DNA of 62,000 nucleotides from Adiantum capillus-veneris (GCA_014529385.2 CM043953.1:82220338-82282337), one strand, 5' to 3'; counted from the stretch's first letter, positions 46,219 to 56,963 are shown. Notes: a model not told the origin generated them from the letters alone. Numbers and translations: made by a program.

Positions 46219-46534
46219 GCAAATAGCACAAACTTCCTTGTATTTTATGTGGATCACACTTGAGTGGTATAAGTGACAAGACCACTAGTCCTTAGACCCC
46301 GACGAGCATTCCTAGGGTTAACTACTCTTTAGTCAATATTTTTTAATTAACGTTGGTCAATCTAGTACTTACTTTAGCCCTAGCTCTTGTGTACTTCTCT
46401 TAGAGTCGACCTAATAGACCCTGCCTTTGAGCTTTCACAATGTTGTTTTTCCTTTGACACAGGTACTTTTATCGTGGATCCCAATGCTGCACTCTTATAT
46501 TCCAAGGATGGAATCTACATTAGGAAGGGGGGCA
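45463..46534 (+). other. gypsy-A 3' non-coding tail
   Basis: No gene. It contains a 31 bp tandem duplication (46081-46111 and 46112-46142, GTATTTGAGACCT...), an A/AG-rich stretch at 46165-46220 and the purine tract AGGAAGGGGGGCA at 46522-46534 right before the LTR. Confidence 0.7.
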
Positions 46535-46807
46535 TCTTAACCACTGGAGTCCACTTCTAGTAGTCATGGGGCGGGCTTGTCGGTCCAATAGGAAAAGCGT
46601 AAGAGTGATCGCCGATGAGAGGCGCACTCTAGCAGGAACATTCAAGGGTTAGTTGGCTAACTATGGGCGCCCAAGTGTGAATGGGGCATATAAAAGTCAC
46701 CTAAACTTAAATATCATTCATTCTTTCATTTGTGCAATTGAAGAGTGCTCTTGCTCCATCTCATCTTCTTCTTCTTCATCTCCTTGTGTGTGTGTGTGTG
46801 TGTGTGT

Positions 46808-46883
<76 letters not shown>

Positions 46884-47122
46884 TCGAGCATTGCAACAAC
46901 GGCATGGCGGCGGCGGTGAAGCGGTTGAGCGTGGCACAGCAGCGGCTCCTTCTTCTTCGCGGTGAAAAATCCTCCACGACAGCAAGCATAGAGCGGTGAG
47001 TGACACACCATCGTCATCTTTGAGCTTACTAGTTTAGGCTAGTTGCGTGCTTGGAGCCATCTATGGCTCGCACATAGTGCTAGGCAAGGCCCTTGCTTCA
47101 ATACGTGCGGTAGAAGCCCACA
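46535..47122 (+). repeat. gypsy-A 3' LTR (588 bp)
   Basis: Pairs with 12260-12833. TATA box at 46689-46695. The (GA)n tract (46812-46880) is longer than in the 5' LTR. The first dinucleotide is TC instead of TG. CAAAG follows it at 47123-47127. Confidence 0.88.
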
Positions 47123-47127
47123 CAAAG

Positions 47128-47697
47128 TTATGCATTTGAAATAGCCTTAGAATCCACAACTGCATTTGCAAAATTCTACCCACACTTGTCATACAAAGCG
47201 AGCTTATACAGCCCACGGCATAAAATGCCAGATACAATAATTTTATCACCAAAATTGAGATCATGTATTATACATCTATCATTTACAAACTGGACTACAA
47301 GTCTAAGTCTACCAAGTAAAGATACAGATAAAATATTCTTCTTGATCCCATATACATAAAGTGCATCAATAAGTGTGAAAGAACTACGATTTATAACAGT
47401 AAGCACAATATTTCCAACTTCTTGAACCGGATAAGAGGCATTGTTGGCACAAGTAAGTGAATTCCCATGAGGGACATACTCAAGAGAGGTGAACAAATCA
47501 TGATGTAAAATAATGTGCTTTGTAGCACCACTATCAAAATACCACACATGTGAATCTGCAGCAACTGACATACATGCATCATGGACAACAAGATGGTAGG
47601 TACACTCTGCACTAAAAGCCCATTCTGAATCAACATTAGCATCACAGTCTCCTTTCACAAAAGACTCAACAATAGCTGCATTTGTAGTGAAACCAGC
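47128..47697 (-). pseudogene. copia-B protease
   Basis: The minus-strand frame shows WYFDSGATKHI with the catalytic DSG kept, then VGNIVLTV, LIDALYVYGIKKNILSV and the pre-integrase end. The zinc-domain start that should follow is on the other side of gypsy-A, at 12259 downward (WHAHFGHLN). The frame leads back into gag across the small LTR element. Confidence 0.82.
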
Positions 47698-47948
47698 TAT
47701 TGAACCATAAATGTGCACTTTACCCTAGACTAACACTAAGGTCTAGGAGAATTGAATGTTCATCTATGAGGAGGTGCCAATGGGCATGGGGAACTTATAA
47801 AAGAAGCTCTTGTATTGTAATTGAGAGGAGAGATTTGAATGAACAAGTTTTCAAGCCTACTCGTCTCTCTCTCTCTCTCTCATCATCTTCCTCACACCCT
47901 CTCTCTCTAACCGTCTCTCTAACCGTTGCTCTTTCGCTTCCCCTAACA
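47698..47948 (+). repeat. Small LTR element 5' LTR (251 bp)
   Basis: Starts TATTGAACC, with CT-rich 3' part, ends CCCCTAACA. TTTGGCGATCTCGC follows and may be its primer site. Confidence 0.82.
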
Positions 47949-48836
47949 TTTGGCGATCTCGCTAGTCGTCTCCTTATGGGGATGGGCTCAGACCGGGCTC
48001 AGACCTAGTGCATCATGAGAGAGTCAACGAGGTAGTTACATCTGACATGTGAACGCCATTCTTTTGCATGGCATGAGTTTGAAATGCTTCCTTGCAATAT
48101 TTTGCGTAGCTATTGCACATGCAAAAAAAAACAGCTTCAATGGCACGCTGGATGTGCTGCATAAAACCGACTGCTTGGTTGCAGTGCAAAGAGTTCCACT
48201 TTGAGGCACAACTACGATGCAGTTTTACTGCCTTGAGGTGCAACCACTAGGCTATCATCATTTCATGCTTAACACATGATGTTAGTGTAAACTAACCTCA
48301 TGTGTTAGTTTTTACCGATTGCGATGGCTGCAATGATTCTAGTGCGCATGGGTAAGGTAGCAGCGCATTTTGAGGCCAGCTGCCTTGCTTCTTTGTAGCA
48401 TAGTCTTTAAGTGAGTTCACAAAAGAAATGCACGTTCTTCTTTCTCTCCATGTTTGCTTGTGAAGCCTTTATTGCTGGCTTTATTTCTTGGCAATGTTCT
48501 GTGAACACAAATCCAGCGGTAATAAGAAAAAAAACGAATATGTGTGTGCTTAACAGAGTGGGAATGAATCTTGATTAGGACCAGAACTTGAGCTTTTGGA
48601 AAAGGGTTTTGTTGGCAATTTTGGACCTGTTAAAGAAGAACAAAGTGCAAAGAGAACAATCGATTGTTGCTCAAGGCACAAAGATGTGAGAGGACTAGAT
48701 CAGGAAACAAAGCTATGAAGGCACCCCTACAACAAACAAGCATCAACCTCAAGAAATCACTACAACAAACCATCATTCAGCCTTGTCGACTTTAAGCTCG
48801 CAGTTATAAAGAAGGTAGCAGTTATTGATTCTCATT

Positions 48837-49092
48837 AAAAAAAAAGCATCTTTTGAAGGGACAACTCCCATACTCTTGCCATGAAGCTCGTAAATGACAA
48901 AAGGAAAAATATATGTGCGTAAAAGTGGTCGATAGAATGTGCTGCAAAGCTCGTCGTGATCATCATGTTGACGACGAGCTTTGCAGCACATTCTATCGAC
49001 CGCTTTTACGCACATATATTTTTCCTTTTGTCATTTACGAGCTTCATGGCAAGAGTATGGGAGTTGTCCCTTCAAAAGATGCTTTTTTTTTT
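48837..49092. repeat. 256 bp near-perfect hairpin (121 bp arms)
   Basis: Arms 48837-48957 and 48971-49092 are reverse complements with about one mismatch (AAGTGG versus AAGCGG) plus one extra T at the end. The loop is 13 bases. The arms end in an A9 and a T10 run. The two apparent ORFs on opposite strands here (48773-49015 and 48913-49119) encode the same peptide because of this symmetry and are not genes. Confidence 0.95.
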
Positions 49093-49129
49093 GTGCGTGG
49101 TGTGTGTTATGTAATTTGAAGCACATCAT

Positions 49130-50562
49130 TGACGTAAAATGAAGGCATGGGAAAATGTGTAAGCAATTTTGCAATTTTTGCGGGGAAAATGGCCATAAAT
49201 GGAAGAAGTGATCCAATAAGCCATCTTCTCAATGTGATCATGAAGACCATAAAACCAAACATTGTTCATTGATCCTTTTGGAACAGTTTTATGAGCTTGA
49301 GTATGGTATCACACACAACAAGTTGCATAAACCCAAGCAATGGGTGGATAATTTTGTTGATGCATTGAATAAAGGGCTTAAGTGGTTTTGTAATCATGTA
49401 GAGAATACATGGGAAATATATAGAGATTTGAATTTAATCAAGGAGTTGAGAGAAAATGTAGAGCATTTGCATGAGTTTCTTGAGGAAAAAAGGAATTGTT
49501 TAAAGCATGGCATGTTGTAGCCAAAGAAGGGGATGGAGGTTATCCTATTCAATTTAATAATGATGAGGACCATGATGAACATGGGAATGGTAGGAATGGG
49601 ATGGAGATTGGAGTGAAGAGAGAGGACCTTATGAGCCAAGAGAGCTAAGGAGAGTCCCTGAGTAGCCCCATACTCACATCTTGCACCATCAACCAAAGCA
49701 TTGTGGGTCAAAAATCCCATCAATTTTTGATGGAGAACTACATAATTTTGATGATGACAATGACATAAAATTGTTTGTTATCATGAGATGAATCTGGAAA
49801 TAAATGGTTGCAACTCTAAAGTAAATGAATGTTTTGATGATCTTTGTGATGAAACATTGGAGAAAAATCATGATGAAAATAAACCCTCCTTTATGATGAA
49901 GAAGATGAGGTCATCGATGCTTTTGTGAATTCTCTTGCACTAGGAGAAGATTTTTGTGTTGCTCATGATGTTGAAATGGCAACTAACCAAAATGAAGTTC
50001 TTCTTGATGAAATGTCCAAACATGAGAAACAAATTATGATGTGTGTGAAGCAACCTATTTCACAAACTGAGGGTATGCTAAATGATTGTTTGCTTGAGGC
50101 GATGTTGTGTGATGGGATATGTGTATTTATCCACAAAATTGGTGCCTATGTAAAGCATGATGGGGCTTGTATGCTTATCCATGCTAGGAAAGGTAATGAT
50201 GTTGTGACTTTGAGCAAGATAATGCTTATTTTTGTGCATGATGATGCAAAGATCTTGTGCCTTTTTCTCATTGTAAGCCTAGAAGGAGATCATGTTTGGT
50301 GGATGTCAATGTTGTTGAAAGCATAGCTTTACAAATTGAAGCCAAAGCTTGCAATGTTTTTGACAAAGGATGTGTCAAAGCAAAGGATTTTTTGTTGAAG
50401 AATTTTGATCCTTGTTTGCAAAACAATGAAGCTTACTTTGAAGTTATCGCCTCAAAGATGGAATGTACTCAATGGAGTGGATATTTTCTCATTACTTTAT
50501 GGTTCTACAAATTTGTTTTGTATGAGCTCTCATGGATGATGATTTACTTGATGGGTTCCTAG
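49130..50562 (+). pseudogene. Coding remnants inside the small LTR element
   Basis: Near 49160-49200 a zinc-knuckle-like CNFCGENGHKWKK appears, ending at a stop where the last Cys is expected. Further open pieces are 49269-49520 (LHKPKQWVDNFVDALNKGLKWF), 49925-50326 and 50257-50562. No piece matches RT, integrase or a host family I know. They may be a captured gene or a decayed gag. Confidence 0.4.
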
Positions 50563-50903
50563 CCCTGACATGTTGCCAATAAATGGTGCACTTGTATTCA
50601 CATTTTTTGGTGAGAAGGCACACTAGACCTGGTTTGGTGATCGTAATGCAATATATAGCTTTAGGAAGTGTATTTGTGCATCTTGGAAGTTCTAGGCACT
50701 GTGCTTTGCATTTTCAGAATGCTTGGTGGAAAAAAGGGTGGTGTTTCATGGTCTATCGTGGTGTATATGTGTATCTTGGAGTAGACTCTAGGCACTACAC
50801 TTTGCATCATGGTACTCTATGAGAACTGAGTTTCTGGATCAAGGGAATTATGGGATTCAAGTCATATTTTGTGCCAAAAATCATACCACCGGACTGTGCC
50901 AGG

Positions 50904-51139
50904 TGTTGAACCATAAATGTGCATTTTACCCTAGGCTAACACTAAGGCCTAGGAGAATTGAATGTTCATCTATGAGGAGGTGCCAATGGGCATGGGGAAC
51001 TTATATAAGATCTTGTATTGTAATTGAGAGGAGAGGTTTGAATGAACAAGTTTGCAAACCTATTGGTCTCTCTCTTTCTCTCACATCATCTTCCTCACAC
51101 CCTCTCTCTCTAACTGTCGCTCTCTCTCTTCCCCTAACA
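50904..51139 (+). repeat. Small LTR element 3' LTR (236 bp)
   Basis: TGTTGAACC...CCCCTAACA, matching 47698-47948 with a shorter CT-rich end. No clear purine tract precedes it. Confidence 0.82.
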
Positions 51140-52073
51140 CCAACATTAGTAGTGGAACCAGCCTCTTTGGCCTTCAACTTAGGAAACTTCTCGATCAAAT
51201 GATCATTAGCTTTACAACAGTGGCAACACATCTTCTTTCTGCCCTTTTCACTAGAATTCCCAGATGAATTGTTGTCAGCAGAAGCATTAGGAACAAGTGA
51301 TTTACTGCTCGCCGTAGAAGAACCATGAGAAGTCGCTACATTGCTATTACCACCCTTTCTTTGAGCATCAATAAAGGCCTGTTCAATTGCACACTGTCTA
51401 GTCCTATTTTTTCTAAAAAGTAATTCTTGCAACAACAATGTGCATAATGCATCAAACTTGACAACTTCAGAATTTCCTTGGGTCATAAGTCTCCAAGTAC
51501 TAGCAAAAGTCTGGTAAGAATTTGGCAAGTCATCAAGAATATTCTGCACAAGGGAACTATTTGAAATGACTTCACCTACATAAATAAGTTTCTCATTGAT
51601 ATCCTTGACACCAGAAAGGAAAGTGTACATGTCATCTTCCTCATGCATAATCTTCGACTCCAGCTCTTTACGCAGCAATGCAACTTTTGCCTCATTTTTG
51701 ACTTGCAAAAAGACCAGCTAGAAAGCCAGTTTTGTAGATCTCACTGAACAAATGTGAAGAGTAATAGTACGCTTCACAGACAATGCAAGCAATGCATGAA
51801 CATGCGCATCTTTTACATCCCAACAACGAGCTTGTTCTACCGTAGGCAAAACAACTCTAACAACAAAAATCCTTGCAGTAAGACCTGCAACATCCTCAAC
51901 ATCGTTTGTATCCTCAAAACTAGGAGATACATCAATGCCTTGCACAATGTTCCAAATGCCCTTCGATCCACAAGAACATATTGCATCATATAAGACCACA
52001 TAGGGTAATTGTCCCCATACAATTTGTCCTTAGTAACAAACATCTTGAACACATCTGTGTTGTTGTCAGCCAT
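51140..52073 (-). pseudogene. copia-B gag
   Basis: Start ATG at 52073 on the minus strand (MADNNTDVFKMF, KLYGDNYPMWSYMM). The gag core continues in shifted frames through 51999-51718 and 51708-51160 (LSGVKDINEKLIYVGE, LDDLPNSYQTFAST). The zinc knuckle reads CxxC....H....F, its last cysteine replaced by phenylalanine (near 51200-51235). At least two frameshifts. Confidence 0.8.
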
Positions 52074-52422
52074 GGTACATGCTGCACTTGATGATGTGAA
52101 AATACCCAAAAAGAGAAGGAAAGCGCAAACAACACGTGCTATATGGAACAAACCATAGAAGACTGTAAGGGACCTATTATGCAAAAAACATCACTAACAA
52201 AACTTTTGCACAAAATGACGAAATAGCCTGTACTGCTTGTAGTAGAAACGGAGGCCGAAATGAGCCCAAATGAGTAGATCATGCTCTATGAGCTCTCCCA
52301 AAATATTTGTTGACCTGCAAACCCTCACCAAAGCTCATAGAAATCGGAGAAAGTGAGCAGGCATGTGCTGGAGTTGTTGTGGCGACTAAGCATAGGAGGA
52401 TGCAATCTGCTCGGATACTAAT
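52074..52422 (-). other. copia-B leader and degraded primer site
   Basis: Collinear with 1-339. The primer site complement reads CGGATACTAATT, with changes from the intact GATACCAATT at 331-340. Confidence 0.75.
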
Positions 52423-52518
52423 TGTTGGAATTAAGGTTGCAGGAAAACACACACATCTTGGAGAAGACGAAGGAATCTCAAGGCACACAACAGAGAGTGT
52501 ATTACTTAGTGTGCAATG
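52423..52518 (-). repeat. copia-B 5' LTR, partial
   Basis: Matches the first 96 bp (plus-strand order) of 340-566, then stops at GTGCAATG, where the copia-C LTR begins. The remaining 130 bp were not found. Confidence 0.75.
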
Positions 52519-54007
52519 TGTGGGTGTGGTTGGCGAGTGCAAGGGAAGGAGAGAAAAGGAAGGGGATGGAGAGACAGACCTATGTTTGGTAGAGCATTAA
52601 AGAGTGAATATTCTCTTCCTCCTTATTTTCCCATCATAACCAAATAATAGATGGGCGGTCACCTACATGGCCATAACAAACACGGGCCATTGGCTTGAAA
52701 CCTAACAATATCCCACTTGAAGGCCAATGTGGCCCAAGTGGCTAAAGAATGTAAGGGCTACTATGTACAAATGTACAAAAACCGTGAAGCATGACTGTAG
52801 TTTTACCCTACACCCATCATCTCTATGCAATGTGCAAACCGCTCTAAGGCTAGGCTCTTTGTTAGAGCATCCACTAGGTTTTCATCCGTGTGAACTTTGA
52901 CTAACTCAATGCGTTTGGTAGCAAAAATATCCCATATCACATGATACCTGACCTCTATGTGTTTCGACTTGGAGTGAAACACAGGGTTCTTTGCTAAAAC
53001 AATTACACTTTCTCTGACCGTCACAATGTAGCACTAGAGTTTGGTGTATACTAAAGTCTCCCACTAGACAAGATAACCACACAGCTTCCTTACTGGAACT
53101 AGAAACAACAACATACTCTACCTCTTGCCTTATACTTAGGCTCGGAATCATCTGTGATATACTTCTTCTTGTATACCCATTTGCATGGCAATGCCTGTTT
53201 ACCCATAGATAACTTTGTCAATTTCCAAGTTTCATTGGCTAAAATTGAGTTATACTTAGATGGCATAGCCTCTTCCCACTTCACACTATCATCCATTTAA
53301 CTGTCCTCTTTGTAGCAAGTGGCTTCAACGCAATCAATGACTAGCAAGTAGTTTAATCCTGGCTCAAAACGCTCAGGTGCACGAGATGTACGAGTAGATC
53401 TCCAAAGTGCCTGACTATTGGATTCCACTCTCTCTAGAGCAACATGTCTATGTGTACTAGTGAAAGGTGCATCACTATCACTATCCTCAAACCATACTCT
53501 ACAATACTCAATGTCTTTCACTGGCTTTTTATGCATCTTAGACTCATTGAATATCACCTATGAGCTACGTATGACCTTCTTTGGTTCCGGGTGCTAGAGA
53601 CGATATCCCATCTCTCCATCTACACCGTATCCTATGAAGATGCATTTGTGTTATTTGGGATCCATCTTTTGTCTAAGCACTTTTGGCACATGTGAGAATG
53701 CCTCACACCCAAAAATACACATAATGCCTGTCCACATCTCCTGCAAAACCTTGTACTTTAGTGGTGTAATAGGTGACCAATTGATCAAGTAAGCACCCAT
53801 CAAAACAGCTTCTCCCCAAAATTCTTGAGGTAAGTTGGCTGTAGACAACATAGAAGTGACCCGTTCTTGAATGGTTCTATTCATCCTCTCAGACACACCG
53901 TTTTGGGTTGGTTTGTAAGGCGTGGTAAAATATCTTCTAACGCCTCTTTTACTGCAAAAGTCCTTGAACTCGGAGGAGATGTTCTTGCCTCCATTGTCAC
54001 TGTGCAA
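52519..54007 (-). mobile_element. copia-C: truncated copia element with internal deletion
   Basis: On the minus strand a 3' LTR of about 190 bp (52519-52707, ending CCTAACA in plus order) is preceded by the purine tract CAAGTGGGATAT. Coding order inward: RNase H end (53024-52803, KHIEVRYHVI, ENLVDALTKSL), RNase H piece (53151-52906, EVEYVVVSSSSKEAVWL), RT N-terminus (53296-53099), linker (53557-53297), integrase core (54007-53651, HSDNGGKN and GVSERMNRTI). The RT palm with YVDD is missing: KYKAR runs straight into QEVEYV near 53122. It is cut at 54007 inside integrase. Confidence 0.82.
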
Positions 54008-54010
54008 AGC

Positions 54011-54136
54011 TTAAGGATTGGAAGCGGCTTCGACTTCATCAACCACGTGTTTCTCCTCTCACTAACCTGTCTTGAAATGGATCACCACGAGAGATTCCCC
54101 TTAAAACGATTTTTGTGAAATCGTCCAGACATCCAT
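54011..54136. repeat. 126 bp direct repeat, copy 1
   Basis: TTAAGGATTGGAAGCGGCTT... to GTCCAGACATCCAT. Nearly identical to 54280-54406 (one extra base there). Not obviously coding. Confidence 0.93.
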
Positions 54137-54191
54137 GCCGTCGGCAGTGTTGGCCACTGTTTTGACGCCGGTTATTGTGCATGTGCGTAGT

Positions 54192-54193
<2 letters not shown>

Positions 54194-54241
<48 letters not shown>
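54194..54241. repeat. (GA)n microsatellite between the direct repeats
   Basis: About 48 bp of GA, flanked by GACGCCGG words on both sides (near 54161 and 54250). Confidence 0.95.
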
Positions 54242-54243
<2 letters not shown>

Positions 54244-54279
54244 GGCTTCGACGCCGGCCATGTCTTAATGAAAGGTAAA

Positions 54280-54406
54280 TTAAGGATTGGAAGCGGCTTC
54301 GACTTCATCAACCACGTGTTTCTCCTCTCACTAACCTGTACTCGAAATGGATCACCACGAGAGATTCCCCTTAAAACGATTTTTGTGAAATCGTCCAGAC
54401 ATCCAT
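54280..54406. repeat. 126 bp direct repeat, copy 2
   Basis: Second copy of 54011-54136, 143 bp further on. Confidence 0.93.
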
Positions 54407-55228
54407 ACTGGGTCTACACTCGCCTCTATTAATTAATTAATTTGCCAGATTCCTCTACCCGGCTACGTCGAAGTCAAGCCTCGCCTGTTTGCCCGTGTTC
54501 CTGCGGCGCAGTCACCCTGGCTGCTCTTGCCATTGCCTTCGCCCTCTCTCTTCTTTTGCGCAACCTTGCCCCCACTATGCCCTGCCACCTAGGTCGGCGC
54601 TCAATTGGTTGCAGCGAGTCGTTATGCGCAGTAGACGGAGGCCAGCAACTCTCTCTCCCTCTCTCGCTATCTCTTTTCCTCCGTCTCAACCTCCCTTTCT
54701 CTTAGTGCATGAACTGATGCTCTTCGCACGGGTTGCATCGTCTGTACCTGCACACAAGTCCCCTGCGTTGCACGCATTCTCATCGAGGGAGAAAAACTCC
54801 GCGCCCGTAGCTCAATTCCACGAGGGAGAAAAACTCCGCGGTTGTGCGATACGTCCAAAAAAAAATCCCCGCCTCTCAAGGAACTGCTGACACACGGCCT
54901 TTCCCCCTGTTTTTTTTCCTCTCTCTCTCTCTCTCCACGTCGCTGCAATTTTCTTTCTAGTTCAGGAGATACCCTCTAATTTGACGTGCTTGCAAAATCG
55001 TAGCAACATACTACTAGAACCTTTAGAGGCCTGCCACTGCCTAGTGCCTACGCATGCCATGAGCAAATCAGAGCAAAGGTTAAAGGATCTGTGGAAAGGC
55101 AGGTGGTCCATGTGTAGGCAGGGCCTTAACGGCTGAACAATGGAATGGCTGCTAAAACTTGGGGACCAAGGTGGGGACATCGATAAATCCATGAGTGAAG
55201 CCAATAGGTTAGTGCAGAGAGGGAGGGA
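54407..55228. other. UGT upstream region
   Basis: GC- and CT-rich, with open frames on several strands of low complexity that I do not regard as genes. GAGGGAGAAAAACTCCGCG occurs twice (near 54785 and 54821). No clear TATA box was recognised for the UGT gene. Confidence 0.45.
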
Positions 55229-55756
55229 ATGGCGATGGCGAAGCAGCAGCATCATGTGGTCGCGGTGCCCGTTCCAGCGCAGGGACATCTCAACCCGCTC
55301 ATGCGCTTCTGCAAGCTGCTAGCCAAGCAACAACCCGGCATCATCGTCACCTTCGTCGACCTCGACTTCGCTGCCGACGCCGCCGATGCCCCGCCTCTCG
55401 CACAGGAGCACCACAACCCTTGCCCGGCTGCTGCTGCCCCTCATTCACTTGTCCGCCGAGTCCGCCTCCCCAGCCGCGGCGTAGACCTCTCCAACGGCTT
55501 CAGTCTCTCCTTCTTGGAAGTCTTCCATGCCTTCCTCTCCATCGCCCCCGATCTCGAGCAGCTCATCCTCTCTCTCAGCCGACATGGCCCTCCTGTCACC
55601 TGCCTCCTCTCCGACTTCAACATCACGTTGCCTACTCAAGATGTTGCCGATAAGCTCGGCATTCCCCGCATTGTGCTCTACCCGTGCTGCGCTTCACGCC
55701 TTCTGCTCACCCATTACCTCACGCAAGGGGAGCTCGTCTCTCTTGAAGAAGGTTCG

Positions 55757-55801
<45 letters not shown>

Positions 55802-56963
55802 GGCACACACACACACGCTCTAATGTAGTGCCAATAATACACAAAAGTTCCTTTGAGTTTAGTGGCTACGATCTAGTCCTCAAAAGGGAATCAGCATTTG
55901 TAAAGTCTAATTTGCCATTGCTGTTCTTAAGGTCTTAAGGTCTCAAGGCTACCTTGTAAAGTTGAATTATTAGTCTCTTAAGGTTTTAAGGCCTAGGCCA
56001 CCCTCGATATGTAGAATTTGGTGTCTTGTAGTGAAGGAGGCATCAACAGCAACAGGTATAGAAATGCGAAAGGTTTTTTGCAAACTTGCCGGCCTGCCAA
56101 CATTACGCAACGAAGATATTCCTCATTTCAAGCATGTCACAGATGAAACCGTCTCTCTGTGGATCAACTCAACTAAATCATGGCAAGTTTGTGCCACTCG
56201 AGCCCATGCCGTCGTCGTCAACAGCTTTGAAGATCTTGAGGCTTCCACCTTTGCCACTCTATCTAAATGTTGCAATGTTCCCATCTATGATGTAGGGATT
56301 TGGGTAGAATCCCTCAACGAGGAGAGTGCCACTAGCTTGTGGGAAGAAGACAAAGGTTGCTTGGCTTGGCTTGATCAACAGCCCACCTCATCTGTTCTAT
56401 ACATCTCCTTTGGGAGCATAACTATCCTTTCAAAAACCCAATATGAAGAGTTTTTGAATGGCCTTCTCGCCAGCAAACAACGTTTTCTTTGGGTTTTTCG
56501 AGCTGGGCTGGTGGACGACATCGACTACTCCTCTAGTGTTGCCCAGATTGTGTCAGAATCTGATGGGAAAGGCCTTGTCATCAATTGGGCTCCTCAACAG
56601 CAAGTCCTTGCCCACCCTTCTGTGGGAGGGTTTTTCACACATTGTGGTTGGAATTCCACTAGTGAATCAATAGCAAATGGAGTACCAATGCTTTGCTGGC
56701 CCTACTTCGCAGATCAACCTTTAAATGCACGTTTCATTGTCGACGAATGGAAGGTTGGGCTTCGGGTGAAATGTAGCAAGGAGAATACTGGCCTCATTGA
56801 AAAGGGGGACATTGATAAAGTCATTAGAGCTCTGATGGAGGGTCCTGAAGGGAAACTTGTAAGAGAAAATGCAACAAAGTTGAAGGAGAGATGCGGCCAG
56901 TGCTCCCTTGAGAATGGGTCCTCTTACAGGAAGCTCAAAGCTCTTATGAAATCTTTGGAGTAA
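55229..56963 (+). CDS. Family 1 UDP-glycosyltransferase, two exons (484 aa)
   Basis: Exons 55229-55751 and 56032-56963, with a 280 bp intron. The donor is GAAG/GTTCGT and the acceptor TTGTAG/TG; the codon split across the joint is GTG. The ATG at 55229 gives MAMAKQQHH, then VAVPVPAQGHLNPLMRF with the catalytic-type histidine (residue 20). SDFNITLPTQDVAD (about 127-140) holds the aspartate region of the acceptor domain. The 44-residue plant PSPG box spans about 360-403: WAPQQQVLAHP, then HCGWNSTSESI, then GVPM, ending in FADQ. The final Gln is kept, which in this family usually goes with UDP-glucose. Length is typical. The enzyme would move a sugar from UDP-sugar to a small molecule in the cytosol; the acceptor cannot be told. 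No signal peptide is seen. No frameshift or stop: the only intact-looking host gene here. Confidence 0.92.
55752..56031 (+). other. UGT intron with (CT)n(CA)n tract
   Basis: Begins GT, ends AG. A compound CT/CA microsatellite (about 55757-55816) starts five bases after the donor. The rest is AT-rich with repeated words AAGGTCTTAAGGTCTCAAGG. Confidence 0.85.

Larger units (their letters stand above)
12260..47122 (+). mobile_element. gypsy-A: Ty3/gypsy element, host of further nested insertions
   Basis: LTRs lie at 12260-12833 and 46535-47122. The direct repeat CAAAG flanks them exactly (12255-12259 and 47123-47127). After the 5' LTR comes a TTTTTGGCACCGCTGCCGAGG primer site. Before the 3' LTR is the purine tract AGGAAGGGGGGCA. 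Its own parts are the leader, an RT-RNase H-integrase region (40971-43554, partly duplicated at 21021-22684), a 3' coding region (43660-45462) and an A-rich tail. Its gag and the RT N-terminus are missing. The LTR pair differs visibly and the second LTR starts TC instead of TG, so it is not young. Confidence 0.88.
47698..51139 (+). mobile_element. Small LTR element without RT (LARD/TRIM-like), 3.4 kb
   Basis: LTRs at 47698-47948 and 50904-51139 align well, ending CTAACA; the first starts TA, the second TG. The flanks CCAGC (47693-47697) and CCAAC (51140-51144) look like a target duplication with one change. The interior holds a long hairpin and small ORFs but no RT or integrase, so it must depend on another element. 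Removing it joins copia-B gag and protease in one frame, with TTN.GFTTN around the joint. Confidence 0.82.
8645..52518 (-). mobile_element. copia-B: ancient Ty1/copia element split by two later insertions
   Basis: This minus-strand element runs from a 5' LTR remnant at 52423-52518 through gag (52073 to 51140), protease (47718 to about 47128), integrase, RT and RNase H (12259 to 8950) to a 3' LTR at 8645-8872. Two insertions break it. The gypsy-A element at 12260-47122 has CAAAG on both sides. The small LTR element at 47698-51139 lies between gag and protease, where removing it rejoins the coding frame. Many stops, frameshifts and lost catalytic residues show it is the oldest layer here. Confidence 0.88.

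Noticed and set aside
48773-49119. Two opposite-strand ORFs encoding the same cysteine-containing peptide
   Set aside because: They are a by-product of the perfect inverted repeat; no homology and no independent support.
54442-54948. Several ORFs of 70-130 codons upstream of the UGT gene
   Set aside because: Overlapping frames on both strands in CT-rich, GC-rich DNA, with low-complexity products and no family signature.
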